A program made the position numbers and the translations under genes. Positions 11,903 to 24,104 of a stretch of DNA of 52,524 bases are shown here, piece after piece (positions within the stretch are counted from its first letter, which is position 1; every line of letters starts with the position of its first letter). Source of the DNA: Phialocephala subalpina. Lineage: Eukaryota; Ascomycota; Leotiomycetes; Helotiales; Mollisiaceae. Location: the NCBI GenBank assembly GCA_900073065.1, contig FJOG01000078.1:13478-66001 (forward strand), written 5' to 3'. A model generated the notes under the pieces. It saw nothing but the letters and a program-made list of their open reading frames with translations, did no database searches and had not been told where the DNA came from.

Positions 11903-12379
11903 TGTGACTTGACTTGGGGCTCCGATGAGCCCAGGCGTCACTTTTGCACTTTATGAAGAGGTGATTGTCGGTTCTGTGATTTTCGATAATGCTGCGAATG
12001 ACGTTGATGAGGCAAGTTATTGGAGAGTACGGACATTTCTACGCGTGCTGCATCACGATGCATTTCACCTGCAGGTGCGAGCGTGAACCCCTGTCGTATT
12101 TCAGCCTTATGTGGCACGATATCACGATTTCTACTTGCTCCAAACCCAATATTTGCGCGAATTTGAGACATAGTTTCGAATATTCACGATTAGCATATTC
12201 CGTACAAATATCTCAGAAAGAATCGGGAGCCTACCTCCAAGTCTGCGTCACGATGCATGGGGTTGACGGTTGCATTGACCCCTCATCGGTGTAGCATACA
12301 TGCAGCTTCGCAACATCAATTCTGGGGTATCTAAGTCTATTTTCTTTCTATTTTCTTTCCATTTTCTCTTCGAAGTCTT
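11903..12379. promoter_or_regulatory. Spacer holding the HOS3-type gene promoter and the QTRT1 3' end
   Basis: Both flanking genes are on the minus strand, so this 477-bp stretch should contain the QTRT1 terminator (near 12380, with a pyrimidine-rich TTTTCTTTC repeat at about 12340-12366) and the upstream region of the deacetylase. No specific binding site is claimed. Confidence 0.4.
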
Positions 12380-13703
12380 CTAGTCTTCCATCAGATCAAC
12401 TCCTACTGTCAGCAATGCTTCTACAGCCCATTCTGGGTATTTCGTCTTATCCCCAGCATGTAAGTCCGAGAAGAACTGCTTCAAGAACTTCGGGAATCTG
12501 TCTTCGATGATAGATTGTCGAACACTCCTCATAAGAGCCAACTGATACCACACATTGTGTATTGTGACCAGATGGGCTCCAACCGTTTCCTTTGCCGCAA
12601 CATGGTGCACAAACGCCCGGGTGACCCCAAGACTGCCTTCGCCTGTACGACAGCATATGCAGCCACAACCTTCCTCGAGAGGCCCAAAGTCATTCGCATA
12701 TCTAGCATGCCGCAGATTCAACATACCATGCTTTGTGATGGCATTTCCAAACCGCGCTGTCCTGGTTGGCCATACGCAGTCGAACATATCGGCACCGAGG
12801 GCAACACTGACCACGAGATCTTCTGGATACCCAATACCCATCACATACCGTGGCTTCAGTTCCGGCAGTAGACTCGTACATGCGTTCACCACACGACAGT
12901 AATCTGCCTTTGCCTCGCCACCACTCAACCCTCCAATCGCAATTCCAGGTGTATTCCTCGCAACCATTTCTTTGCAGCATTCCTTCCTCATCTCGAGATC
13001 AAGGCCACCTTGTATGATACAGAAAAGATTCTGCGTCGTCGGATTCGCATGTGCCGCTATACACCGATCCAGCCACCTCACACTCCGCTCCATAGCTTCT
13101 CGCATTCGTTTCGTGTCCGGCGAAGTCGTTACCAGTACATCGTCCAGTTGCATGATAATATCGCTACCTATCGTATTCTGCAGAGCGATCGAGTGCTCGG
13201 GGGTAAGGAGCATCGGTGTTCCATCATGCGGACTGAGGAATCGCACTCCTTCTTCTGTGATATTTGCGAGTTTCAATAGACTGACCATCTGGAAGCTAGG
13301 GATTGATTAGTGAACGTTTCTAGCCCCGAGGGGATGGACAGCATACCCTCCGCTATCTGTCAAGATGTTGTGCTTCCATCCCTGTAGCTTATGCGCTCCG
13401 CCGATTTTCTCTAGCACTTCTTGCCCGGGCTTCAAGCCGAGATGGTAGGTGTTGTTTAGACATAATCTGCAACCTGTCTCCTCTAGCTGTTGTGGTGTCA
13501 ATCCTTTCAGCGAAGCCTGCGTCGCTACTGGCATAAACAGTGGTAGTTGTACTAAGCCATGAGGAAGCGTAAGGTTCGCGGCGCGCGCTCGAGTGGTCTA
13601 GATCTAGTGAGGATTATGCGGTCAAACAGGATGTGAGGCTTACTGAACAGCGGGCTATCAGTTCAAAGGTCAGCGCCGATGGCATAGAAGCTGGTGATAC
13701 CAT
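12380..13703 (-). CDS. QTRT1: Queuine tRNA-ribosyltransferase catalytic subunit 1
   Basis: Exchanges guanine-34 for queuine in tRNAs with GUN anticodons, normally as a heterodimer with QTRT2. Three exons: 13644-13703, 13347-13597 and 12380-13295, with introns of 46 bp (GTAAGC..TCTAG) and 51 bp (GTATGC..CCTAG), giving 408 residues, the usual length. The first exon encodes the short start including ALTFEL, and the second starts TTRARA and contains PLFMPVATQASLKG. The DSGGFQ motif with a catalytic Asp (about 101-106) is formed across the second splice. The nucleophile Asp is in FDCVWPTR at about residue 276. Zinc ligands are CGCICC (Cys314, 316, 319) and a His near 334. GGLSGGE, the substrate-binding loop, is present. 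An in-frame downstream ATG at 13685 is an alternative start. All key residues are intact. Confidence 0.95.
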
Positions 13704-15061
13704 TGCTAGGATGATTGAAGGAGAAGTTGGGAGATAGTGGGGCGAGATAAGCGGATGAAAGGAGGGGGTGGTGAGAAGGAGGAGAAAGTTGTTTCGTAGC
13801 TCGAGGCTTGAAGCTGGAAATTCCAGTCATTCACCAGATTCTGCCGCTGGGCACGAGACAATGAGAAATTCGGATGAAGGTAAGAGATCTCCACTTCCCA
13901 AACTGGAGAGACAAGAAATGTCACAAAGCTTGAAGATATTTAAACGAGAGTTTAATCGAATTTCTGGAATTGGATTCTCGAATTGTATCTTTGTAGATTG
14001 CAGCCTCGGAGCGTTGTAGTGGTCCTTGAAGGCGGTGGGCGTTAAATAGCAGCCCTAGTCGTAGCTCTATCACCCCTATCAACCCCTTATCACGACCACT
14101 ACACCTTCAAAAGAACAACTCATCCACACATCTCACAACAACAACAAACCAGGATCCCCCCTTTACAATTCTCTCCCTCAATTTGACGAACGAACGCGTC
14201 TGTGTGCCTTCGTTTTTCCCTATCCCTGGAACCAGCCATCTGGCTCCTCCAATCCACGCATTCCCTCTTAATTGAGACGTCGTTTATTTCAAAAAAGTCA
14301 GGCCATTATGACTGCAAGCGTAGCTGAACCTTCGCAGCACCAGGATCGCCATGCTCTGAGCTGACCAGCTCTCAAGGATATCCTCACCACTATCAGATCT
14401 AGAATGCAATCCAGACGGATAGACTAGATCCAAAGGGTCCTTTTCGCACCTTTTCGATGTTTCCAGTATCGCGTTCAGGCGTGGCTGGTCGATGTGTTCT
14501 GGGGATCCCATTCTTCAGGTATCATGAAGTCTTCACGATCATTTGATATAGGGACCATATTTGGATGAAGTATACATCCCCTATCTTCCCTCTTTTCGAA
14601 TGTTATAAGGATCGTCGAATCATCTCATTTATAGTTCTTTATTTTTTCGGTATTGGATATATGCTCCCGCGGGTTGAAATTTCATGCATGAGCATCCCTC
14701 AGCCTCGTGCACATCCTACCCTGAAAAAAGGCGTTCCAACCACACCACTTCGTTCAGTGCCCCTCAATCGCGCCCCGGATTTTGGATTATTTTGCCACAA
14801 TACGGAGTTATATCCATCTTTGGTTCTGCCCATTCATATTTTGTTTCTTTTCTTCTGCCAAAGATATACCGAGGCTTGGAACTTGGAAGCAAAAGGAATT
14901 CGGACAAGTCACTTATCAACATCTCTTGGCCTGCATAGGGGCCCGAATGCTTGATTGACAAGGCTTGGGAAAACAAAACATTAAAGCTTTATCAAGGAGC
15001 TTCCCCCTACCAAACTTCAGTCAATAATTGTACGTTATTGTACAGTAACGAAATCGACACG
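13704..15061. other. Divergent intergenic region
   Basis: This lies between the QTRT1 start on the minus strand and the 2EXR gene start on the plus strand, and should hold both promoters. C/A-rich tracts lie near 14080-14160. Open frames in it are short and without motifs. Confidence 0.35.
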
Positions 15062-15823
15062 ATGCCTTCCTCCAAAACAGCAACGATATTCACGCAATTC
15101 TCCCTCCTCCCCTCCGAACTGCGCTGCAAAATATTGGCAGCATCCTGCTCCCCCCGCATCTTGTCATTAACATACAACTCCACAACCTCAACCTTTCAAA
15201 CTAGCACGCCAACACCAGCACTTCTCTCGGTCTCCCGCGAAGCTCGCGCCGAAGCACTACGAATCTACACCCTCAGTTTCGGAACCTCGTCCTGTCCGCC
15301 AAACATACATTTCAACCCGTATCTTGACACATTATACCTCCCTCGCTACGGAGAGATGGGCTACGACGAGACATTACGAGATTTCAGAAATATAGTTTCT
15401 GATCCTGAGGGATTGCTGGATGAGGTGCAAAGCATAGCACTTGATGTTGTGGCTTTGGAGGTTAAGAGGCCGTGGGAAGGATACAATAAAGCATCTTTAC
15501 TTCGCTCGTTCCCAAACCTACAGGAAGTCATTTTGGTGCTCGGCTCCTCGACTTCCACAGCCTCCGCCGAGGACGAAGACGATAGGGAGATGAGGGGGAA
15601 GGAGGTGATCTACTTCAAAGAACCAAAAGACGATCCAGAGCGCTTGCTAAAGGTCTGGTATTATTTCCGCCAATCCTTCATCGCGGAAGAAAAGATACTG
15701 GAGGAGGTGTGTCAAGCGGCCGGAAAGCCATACACACCGTTCTCTCTCCCGACTGTGAAGATCAGAGTCAAGAAGTTGAGTCGCGCTACGATCCGTGAGG
15801 ATGGATTTCAAAGCGGGGTGTAG
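15062..15823 (+). CDS. 2EXR-domain protein
   Basis: Single-exon gene of 253 residues. The N-terminal part carries the 2EXR signature: FSLLPSELRCKILAASCSPR at about residues 12-31, then LLSVSREARAEALRIYTLSF at about 59-78 and a DTLYLPR segment. The 2EXR family is a large, mostly uncharacterised group in Pezizomycotina with F-box-like N-termini, and no enzymatic role is known. The start at 15062 is chosen because the family begins a few residues before FxxLPxExR. An earlier ATG at 14951 in the same frame would add 37 residues that do not look conserved. No membrane segment or signal peptide. Confident family, unknown function. Confidence 0.85.
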   Translation: MPSSKTATIFTQFSLLPSELRCKILAASCSPRILSLTYNSTTSTFQTSTPTPALLSVSREARAEALRIYTLSFGTSSCPPNIHFNPYLDTLYLPRYGEMGYDETLRDFRNIVSDPEGLLDEVQSIALDVVALEVKRPWEGYNKASLLRSFPNLQEVILVLGSSTSTASAEDEDDREMRGKEVIYFKEPKDDPERLLKVWYYFRQSFIAEEKILEEVCQAAGKPYTPFSLPTVKIRVKKLSRATIREDGFQSGV

Positions 15824-17052
15824 GGTTTGGATGTACTGGAGGATGCGATGGAGAGGACGAGACTCTAGTTAATTTGCCGATACTTGGCGACATGGCTGAC
15901 AGAATCCAAGGCGAGATGGAGCTAGATTTGGATAACGGGAAGGAGGCTTGTAACATGTATTCTGTATGGATAGAATGAGATGTAATCATATTAGCAACTC
16001 TTATACCTGCGCCTCTTCGAGATATGTGTGGTCCGTTGGTTGAAGCTTGACTTGTCGTCGTGTTCACATGACTCTCTGCATGCCACTAAGCACACTTGGA
16101 AAGGATCAACGCTTGACTCGAAGCCCTCCCTTGTCTTGCAGTGTTGTGTGTGTTGCTTTGTTGGATGGGAATTAAACTTGAGATGGTGGAGACGGGCCGT
16201 CGATGCAAGCTGCGCCCAGGTGGCTGGATCTCGAGGAGATTTATGTTTGCTTTTTACCAAGGCAGTGGATGACGAGGCGGCTAGCGCCGGAGTCTGCAGC
16301 GATGGCACGCTGGTACTTGAGGAAAGACGAAGCTAGGGGTAGATGCATTGATTGCTTGGTGCTGGATAGAAACCAGTTGAGGAAAGGTGATGGCAGAAAA
16401 TTGGCTGACTTTGGATTCTACTCTGATAAGGAGTGACGAAAAGCATAGCCGAGATGATTAGAGACCGTTCGACGAGAGGCAGTAGGGAAGAGAAACTTCA
16501 GACTGCAACAATAGCAATGTAAAATAGCAACAAAACTCTGCAGAAGGAATTCGGCTGACAATAATTGACGCAAAAGATGGACTTGGCAAGCTTCGAGATG
16601 TTCCAGGAACAACAGCTCTCCGGCCGACTGGAAGTTTGGAATGTTCAAACCAGAATCTTCAGCGAATTGCTAAGGATTCAACGTTTGAAAATTTCGACCC
16701 GAAGTGTCGAATTTATGAGCAACCAAGCGGCTTGTATATGTCGAAGATTCTGCTCCGCTCTCTGTTTGGGGCAGAGATGATGTTGAAGGAAGAGAGTTGA
16801 GTTCGGGCATTTCTCTACGAAGAATGGCCGATCCTGAAGTCCGACTGATCCCGAAAATGGTCCTCGGCAACTGTCCGCACTCGTTCCGCCTTTTCACTCG
16901 CAACATCAACTTCCGACCTTGAGATTTGCCTTCGACGTCAAATTGAATTTCCTCTCGTAAATACATTTCGAATTCAGAGCATAGATTTGTTCTTGTACAG
17001 CATGCGACGATAGACGAGTTTCTTGGGAGCATTTTCTTTCCTTTTTGACAGC
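15824..17052. other. Intergenic, no supported gene
   Basis: This contains the 3' end of the 2EXR gene and the upstream region of AFG1. A 141-codon minus-strand frame (16670-17095) overlaps the AFG1 start and has no motif; I treat it as chance. Confidence 0.35.
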
Positions 17053-18870
17053 ATGAAGTTGCGAACCATACCCGCCCGCTCTTTGCGGCTACCACTGGAG
17101 ACGAATGCCCTCAGGGGTTCGAAGGGGACTGCTCGCAGAGGATTCTGTGCTCAATGCCGGGGGCAGGATAACGTACGATATAGATCTGCGAATGCTTCAA
17201 GAACACGCCAGTTTGCTTCGACATCGAATGTGGCACGGACATCCAGATTTGCGTTGCCCGCCACTTTCGTAGCAGGACAGAGACGGACATTGACAACTGT
17301 CCAGAATGGTATGAGCACCGAAGGACCATGCTGGACAAGGAGGACTGACTTGGACAGCAAACCCGGACGATCGAGGTCCATTGCAAGAATATGACGCCCG
17401 AGTTGATCAAGGACGGTTAAGGGACGACGAGCACCAAAGAGGTCAGCATACACAAGGAATTGCCGATGGCAGAGACTGATAGCTTTCAGGCATCATAGAG
17501 AGTCTACAACATCTCCACGACGAACTCAAGGGCTACCATGCCCCTCCAACGATCCACCCCACCATCGAATCCCTCAAACCAGCACCGAAGTCTGTGTTTG
17601 GACGTCTTTTCAGCCATGCGCCGAAGGAAAAGAAGCTACAAGAAATTCCAGACAATCTGCCACGGGGATTGTACTTATACGGAGACGTAGGAAGTGGGAA
17701 GACTATGTTGATGGACATGTTCTACGAAACGCTTCCCTCCAGCGTGACCTCCAAAACGAGAATCCATTTCCATAATTTCATGCAGGATGTACATAAGCGA
17801 CTGCACAAGATGAAGATGGAGCATGGGAACGATATTGACGGTGTGCCGTTCGTTGCAGCAGATATAGCAGAGAAAGGCAACGTGCTCTGCTTCGACGAAT
17901 TTCAGTGCACAGATGTGGCAGATGCCATGATCTTGAGACGGTATGTCCTTCCTGAATTCAGACAATCTGGGTGCTAAAATGCCCCAGCCTTCTCGAAGCA
18001 CTCATGTCCCACGGAGTCGTCCTCGTTACAACCTCCAACCGACAACCAGACGATCTCTACAAGAATGGCATCCAGCGCGAATCATTCGTCCCTTGTATCA
18101 ACCTCCTCAAGAATCGCTTGCATGTCATAAACCTCGATTCTCCCACCGACTACCGAAAGATACCCCGCCCTCCCTCCGGCGTCTACCACGCACCCCTCGA
18201 CAAGCATGCATCATCACACGCTGAGAAATGGTTCCGATTCTTAGGCGATCCAGAACAAGACATGCCTCGAGCGGAGATACAAAGGGTATGGGGTCGCGAA
18301 ATCCATGTGCCGAAAGTTAGTGGCAGAGCGGCAATGTTCACGTTCGACGAGCTGATCGGGCGGCCGACAAGTGCTGCTGATTATATTGAGCTGATGCGCA
18401 GCTACGACTCCTTCATCGTTACGAATGTGCCTGGAATGACACACCGAGAGCGAGATCTTGCACGACGATTTATTACATTCATAGATGCTGTGTATGAATC
18501 GAGAGCGAAACTTGTTCTTACTTCTGCTGTACCTCTCACACAGCTATTTCTATCGAAAGACGAGTTGAAAGAAAGCGTAAAGAAGGATCACGAAGATAGA
18601 AAAGGACAGACTGAGGAAGGTGTAGATTTAGACGACACGATGCGAAACCTGATGGATGATCTGGGAATGAACATGAAGGCATTGAAGAACAGCTCCATAT
18701 TTAGCGGCGATGAGGAGAGATTTGCATTCGCCAGAGCGCTGAGTAGACTGAGTGAGATGGGGAGTCGGGAATGGGTGGAACGAGGCATGGGTCTAGAAAA
18801 GGACGGCGGGAAGCAAGAGAAAGATAGCTGGCAACGGGTCAGGAGTAGGCAGATGGAAGATAGCATGTAA
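17053..18870 (+). CDS. AFG1: Mitochondrial AFG1/LACE1-type ATPase
   Basis: AAA-related P-loop ATPase of the mitochondrial inner membrane, known in yeast and animals to help remove or degrade mitochondrially encoded respiratory subunits. Four exons: 17053-17308, 17358-17441, 17490-17940 and 17988-18870, with introns of 49, 48 and 47 bp, giving 557 residues. The 84-bp second exon encodes a conserved stretch with [20 protein letters not shown] just before the ATPase core. Walker A GDVGSGKT is at 178-185, Walker B VLCFDEFQ at about 245-252, followed by ADAMILRR and the sensor-like [19 protein letters not shown]. The C-terminal [17 protein letters not shown] is typical of the family. The Arg/Ser-rich first 80 residues with few acidic residues fit a mitochondrial targeting sequence. 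Intact; assignment is firm. Confidence 0.94.
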
Positions 18871-20634
18871 AGCATGTTAGAACGGGTCAAGACTGCATAT
18901 GCAGGACTTGAAGAAACGAGATGAAGCAACGAGGAACGGCTCGAACCCCGAGAATCTACCCAGCAAGAAGACGCTGGATAGATTGGGATATTGAACGCAC
19001 CTGCAGCAGAGTAGGTGCGCGCATATGCAAATCATAATATACCCCTACAAACCTCCTCGTTACCAACTTTCCATCTATTTATCCATCTTCAAAACCACTG
19101 CCGTGTTTGACACCTGCAACCAACTGCACATTTCCTCCCCGAGCCTCCTCTCATGCCCCTCTCCACATCCGTGCCGTCCCGCCACCTTATCACCCACGCT
19201 CCTCGCCCACACAGAAGCCGCCCCGACTTGCATCCGCAACCTGGTCGGGATTCTAATTCTGGGACTGACACATCCGTCTCTCGGGACACCCTCCCAAATA
19301 GCCGCTTCCTTCTAATTGGACAGACGACGGTGAGGGCATCTCGCGATGGGGGCAGAGGGACGCATTCGCTGCAAGACGCAGCTTTTAGTGCGCGAGCTAA
19401 ATTTTGAGATGTGCAACATATTTTACCAAGAGTCGAGGGGTAGGAGGATGGCGTGGAATGGGGTTAGCGGTGGTTTGGGATTTTGGGGGCGAGGTGTGGA
19501 TTGTGGATGTGGTGGGTTGGGTGGTTTGGGAATGGTGGAAAAAGGGTACGAAGTGACTTCTTGACTCGAGGCGAAACCGAGCGTGGGGTGAAAATGCAAA
19601 ATGCATATAAGGTTGGTAAGTGCCGCGTGGGATTTGTCTCTGCTGCTTTTGAACGTCGTTCTATTCAGCATCGATCATTTGACAGTTGATGAGCAATCAA
19701 AAGAGACTGTTAGTGCTGTTCTCTGCTGCTGACTTGTTGATAGGCCATATTTTACTTTCTTCGCAAGTTGGTGGAACGGACTTGGACCCCCTTCTCTTGC
19801 TTTCGTCTGATAATGCATGAAGCCGCACTGAAGCTGAGCGCCGCGCGCAAAGAATGCAAGTGTGTTTAGAGGCGTAGACTTTTCCTATATCAGTGCGCAA
19901 TGTTTGAGCGAAGGTTTAAGAGAAGGCTGTTGTCGCGATGTTGTACGCTCACGTGTTCCAGCAATGTTGTACCACCACCAGCGACATCATATGAAGACCT
20001 ATCGCCACTTCTTTATCTCGACCGAATATCTGTTCATGCTCTACCTTTCAATCTGTCGATCAGAACAGACTCACCGCTCTTCGTCGTCGTGGAGGATTGT
20101 GGGACATTGCATTGTCACGGTGCTGGTGTGGAGTCAGATATCAGTTTTCCCACTCTGAGGGTCGGATCGAAGGGCTGCACACGAACGGCTATGATGGAGG
20201 AACTTCGCCCCTCCTTTTGCGATAGGCGCTCACAAGGCCATGACCCTCTACTCCAAAGACTGAAGAGAGTCAGCGCACATGTTTTCTTGAACGGTCCGAT
20301 GGCCCATGTCCTCCAATCGGAGATAATGCTCCCTATCAAGGAAGTCTGAATGATGGATAGTTGTCACAATTGAACAAAGAGGGTTGCCTTGTTCTTCTTA
20401 TCTCGCACAAAGCTTATATCCTTCTTCCTACGTGTCTTGAGAGACTCTTTGTTCTTATCGCACAATATACTTGTTTGTTGAGGAGCCGCAATTTTCGACA
20501 TATTTGTTGTGGGAGACCATAATCTGGATGCCGAGAACACCCGAGCCTCAGCTACAATAGAACAACAACAAATTATTCACCTGGAACAATCGTACAATAA
20601 CTTCGGACGGTCTTATAGCCATCACGCCATAGCC
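18871..20634. other. Long intergenic region, no supported gene
   Basis: About 1.76 kb between two plus-strand genes. Open frames of 96-149 codons occur, but they are low-complexity or have no signature and no paired exons. A G/T-rich tract at about 19480-19545 lies opposite a C/A-rich strand. The last 300 bases are probably the 5' UTR and promoter of the HAD phosphatase gene. Confidence 0.35.
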
Positions 20635-22221
20635 ATGGCTTCCTCTCATCAACCACGCTCATCCTTCCTCGATTTATCTTGTTTCCGGCACTTATCGCAC
20701 CCTTTCCACCAGAGAACTTCCCGTATCTTCTCAAAAAGGACCAGTTCTTCTACGACCGCTACGAAACAAGGACGCGCAAGATCTATCAGCATCTCCAAGA
20801 TGTCTGCTTCTACCAGCGCAAACACCTCGAAAGAAGTCTCACCCGCTTCATCTACCTCCTCCATGGCCGATGTCCTGACAGCCGCTCTGGCCATCGATAT
20901 CGAGAACAAGGGCGCTGAGACTGTCAACATTCACACCACGGCTCTCTCCCACATTCACGGACAAGACAGAATGTTATCTCACGTTCTTGCCCCGGAAATC
21001 ATTGGAATCCTCAAGGAACCCTCCTATACCACTATCGCCTTCGCCTTCGACATCGATGGTGTCTTGGTCCGATCAAAGGACGCCCTCCCCGGCGCAGCCA
21101 AAACCATCAAGATGCTCCAGCGTCGCAACATCCCATTCATCCTCTTGACAAACGGTGGTGGATCAACAGAGAAGGATCACGTGGCAATCCTAGGACGACG
21201 ACTTGGTCTCGCCGGTCTCCACGAAAAGCAATTCGTACAATCTCACTCACCTTATCATAGCTTAGTCCCCTCTCTAGCTAACAAGAACATTCTAGTGTTG
21301 GGAGGAACGGGCAATAAGATCCGAGAGGTGGCGCACGCCTACGGATTCAAGAATGTCTGCATCCCTTCGGATTTTGTCAAAGACAATCATCACATCCACC
21401 CTTTCCTCGAATTGACCAAAGACTACCACCACGAGCACGGTAACGAGCTTCCGCGCATGGAAGATGGAAGAGTCCAGATTCACGCCATCCTCGTCTGGTC
21501 TTCCCCTCGTGACGAAGGTCTCGACAAGAACCTCATCCTCGACCTCCTCATGTCAGAACAAGGAATCATCGGCACCGTATCCCCCAAGAACAAGAACCCC
21601 TCCCTCCCCAACAACGGATTCCTCCAAGACGGCCAACCCCCTGTCTATTTCTGCAACCCCGATCTCACATGGGCAACCTCCTACTCCATCCCTCGCGCCG
21701 CTCAAGGCCTGTTCAAAGCCGGTCTCGAAGGCTCATGGTCTGCTCTTACAAATGGCGCCGACATGTCAGGCCACGTCCACGTCTTCGGCAAACCAACGGA
21801 AGCTACTTACATCTACGGTGAGAAGACCCTTCAAGACTGGCACGCTAGCATCAACGGACCGAACGCAAAGCTTATCTCTACCGTGTACATGATTGGCGAC
21901 AACCCCGCTTCCGACATCCAAGGTTCAAAGAATTACAGATCTCGATATGGAAGCGAATGGAAGAGTGTCTTAGTCGAGAGTGGTATCCATGTTGCTGGAA
22001 CTGAGCCTGCTCACCACCCAACCCACTTCGCTGCTGGTGTTAAGGAGGCTGTTGAGTTGGCTATGTTGGAGGAAGGATATGAGTTAGGTGATGGAGATGA
22101 TGGGTGGGAGAAGGAGGTGAGTGATTTTTCAAACCACATTCTAGAATCTCATACTAATCAACGAATCCAGAATGAAGCTTTCGTCGTCCCGGACAGCAGC
22201 GAGGATTTTGGGCAAGGTTGA
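20635..22221 (+). CDS. CECR5/HDHD5-type HAD phosphatase, probably mitochondrial
   Basis: HAD-superfamily hydrolase of the class IIA type (CECR5 family), substrate unknown. Exons 20635-22116 and 22171-22221 give 510 residues. Motif I DIDGVLVRS begins at about residue 139 with nucleophile and acid-base aspartates, motif II is ILLTNGGG near 169-176, the class II cap follows, and motif III/IV is GDNPASDIQGS from 421. The first 60 residues are rich in Arg, Ser and His with few acids, consistent with mitochondrial import. The ATG at 20635 has a good context (GCCATGGCT); no earlier ATG exists in the open frame. The single intron near the 3' end (54 bp, GTGAGT..CCAG, branch site CTAAT) is a multiple of three and has no in-frame stop, so its retention would just add 18 residues. 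Confidence 0.9.
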   Translation: MASSHQPRSSFLDLSCFRHLSHPFHQRTSRIFSKRTSSSTTATKQGRARSISISKMSASTSANTSKEVSPASSTSSMADVLTAALAIDIENKGAETVNIHTTALSHIHGQDRMLSHVLAPEIIGILKEPSYTTIAFAFDIDGVLVRSKDALPGAAKTIKMLQRRNIPFILLTNGGGSTEKDHVAILGRRLGLAGLHEKQFVQSHSPYHSLVPSLANKNILVLGGTGNKIREVAHAYGFKNVCIPSDFVKDNHHIHPFLELTKDYHHEHGNELPRMEDGRVQIHAILVWSSPRDEGLDKNLILDLLMSEQGIIGTVSPKNKNPSLPNNGFLQDGQPPVYFCNPDLTWATSYSIPRAAQGLFKAGLEGSWSALTNGADMSGHVHVFGKPTEATYIYGEKTLQDWHASINGPNAKLISTVYMIGDNPASDIQGSKNYRSRYGSEWKSVLVESGIHVAGTEPAHHPTHFAAGVKEAVELAMLEEGYELGDGDDGWEKEVSDFSNHILESHTNQRIQNEAFVVPDSSEDFGQG

Positions 22222-24104
22222 GATTGAGAGAGAATGGGGAATTGATGAGCGCTGAGGTGGCTGGCACATTTCGGCGTTATCTAACTTTGTAACAATGTTG
22301 ACTTTTGCATTTGGTACTTTGACTGGTGAGCGAGCGAGGAGTTATGATGGTGGTGCGAGTGAGCGAAGCATGGAGTTACGATTGCCGGTGAGCGAGGCAT
22401 GTTTGCGGAAACCATAGAAAATGATTCAATTAACGAATGCATGATTTGAAACCAAAACCTTAAATTTAAACTTTTTGCAAATGATGTGATATGGTGACTT
22501 CGCAGCAAATGGTAGTCGAACAAACTTGAGAGTTGCCTTTAGTCGAAGCAGATGACTGATCTCGGAACTCGGGGGAGAGACTTGGCAGATATCAATTGTC
22601 TAATTCTTTCCTAACATCTCTTTTCTCTTGGCTTTCGAGGCACACATGTATGATATGTGATATGTATGTGTACCTCCAGCTTACCAACACAACCCTCCAA
22701 CAACTCTAACCAACGACATCAACCTCGTTCCGACCCGCGCTTCTCACGAGAACTTGAGACGTTGGGTCCAGTTGGAAAGGACCCAGGGGGAAAACTGCCG
22801 AGTGAGATGTGGCTTCTCACAAGTGATGTACCATTTTGAGCCTGTGCCGGGAACATGCATGCGGGTGAGATTCGAGGTCGGCGGCTGCGGTTGGCGCTTA
22901 TGTTGACGAATGGTTGGTTGTTGGGTGCGAGGGGTATATATTGGGGAGGGACGAGAACGAGAACGAAGTCCAATGTGAAAGTTAAATATTCATGCAAAGT
23001 GTATCTTGAAGTGAGATGTACCTGCGTTAATATGAGATGCATAGAGATTCAAGGAAGGTGCAGCATCGGAGCTGGGAAGCAGCCACCCTTTTCAGCACTT
23101 GGAGCTGGATAAGGAAACTTCCGTGAACTATGGCATCATCTGATACTTAACACGAAGACGCCTCTGATGTACAGCTGGCAGCAGTTTCAGCCTCGACATC
23201 TCTGCAATTCGAGGAGCACATGCCAATTGTTTGAGGGTGTCCCAGCGCTCTGTTCTTGGCATTTTGACTTCGAACGAGAGTTAGCAGATCTGTGCATCTC
23301 GACATCATTACACCGTAGCCCGGTGATGATCGCCACTCATTCTAATACGGAACGAGGAAAATTAAGGCAGTATCGTGATGATCAGATGTGATTTTACGAG
23401 AAATGTTGAAGTGAAGTGTAAAAATAGCTCGCCTGAAGCTCTCCACTATAACGGGAGGGCTAGACAAGCGAATGTACTAAGATCGCTCCCTGAACTTTTC
23501 GGTCGCAGCCTTCTCTCTCTCTCTGAACCGTCAACAACAATTGCAGCGATGGCATAAAAAATAACACAACACAATTATCCAACAGTACTAACCAAATCAT
23601 CGTCATCTGTTCGCATGTTTCAGCCATGAGCAACTCTTGATATCTGTGACATCAAGGCAGATTGCCACACGGACGGCAGGCCACATGCAGAATGCCTGAT
23701 CTGGTCCCTGTGAGACTGTGGCTCAGCACCCGCCATCTGCATCTCAGCCCCGGAAACAGCTGCAAAAACTAGGTTCTCAGCCTTCAAACGAAGGATGCTG
23801 ACTGGTTTATTTTCCACCATCATTTTATTCCTGTGCGGATCCTCCAATTAGGTATCGAGGTCGTCCGAACCCTTGGGATTTACAGCTCACTGTCGCCCCA
23901 AGCCCAGAAATGGGTGAAGTGTTGGGCAAGGGAAAGTTCGCCCACAGCCTCTGCGGCACGGTAGTACAAACGGTGAGGGAAGCTTCTAATATCTTGCCTA
24001 CCCGTCTTCTCTTGCTGCAGTCAGCTCATACTTCTCGAATGTGTTCCGCGTCTATTCCTTTTCAATTGTTTTAACGCAGATACATCGAAATACATTCGTT
24101 CACG
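22222..24104. other. Long intergenic region, no supported gene
   Basis: About 1.9 kb without a recognisable gene. Imperfect direct copies of GTGAGCGAG occur around 22325-22400. The last few hundred bases precede the surface-protein gene and should contain its promoter. Confidence 0.35.

Noticed and set aside
14951..15061. Upstream ATG extending the 2EXR protein by 37 residues
   Set aside because: The added residues do not look conserved and the family normally starts close to the FxxLPxExR motif.
16670..17095. 141-codon minus-strand open frame
   Set aside because: It overlaps the AFG1 start, has no motif and no splice partner. Probably chance.
19900..20349. 149-codon plus-strand open frame before the HAD phosphatase
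   Set aside because: No family signature, mixed composition, and located where the promoter and 5' UTR are expected.
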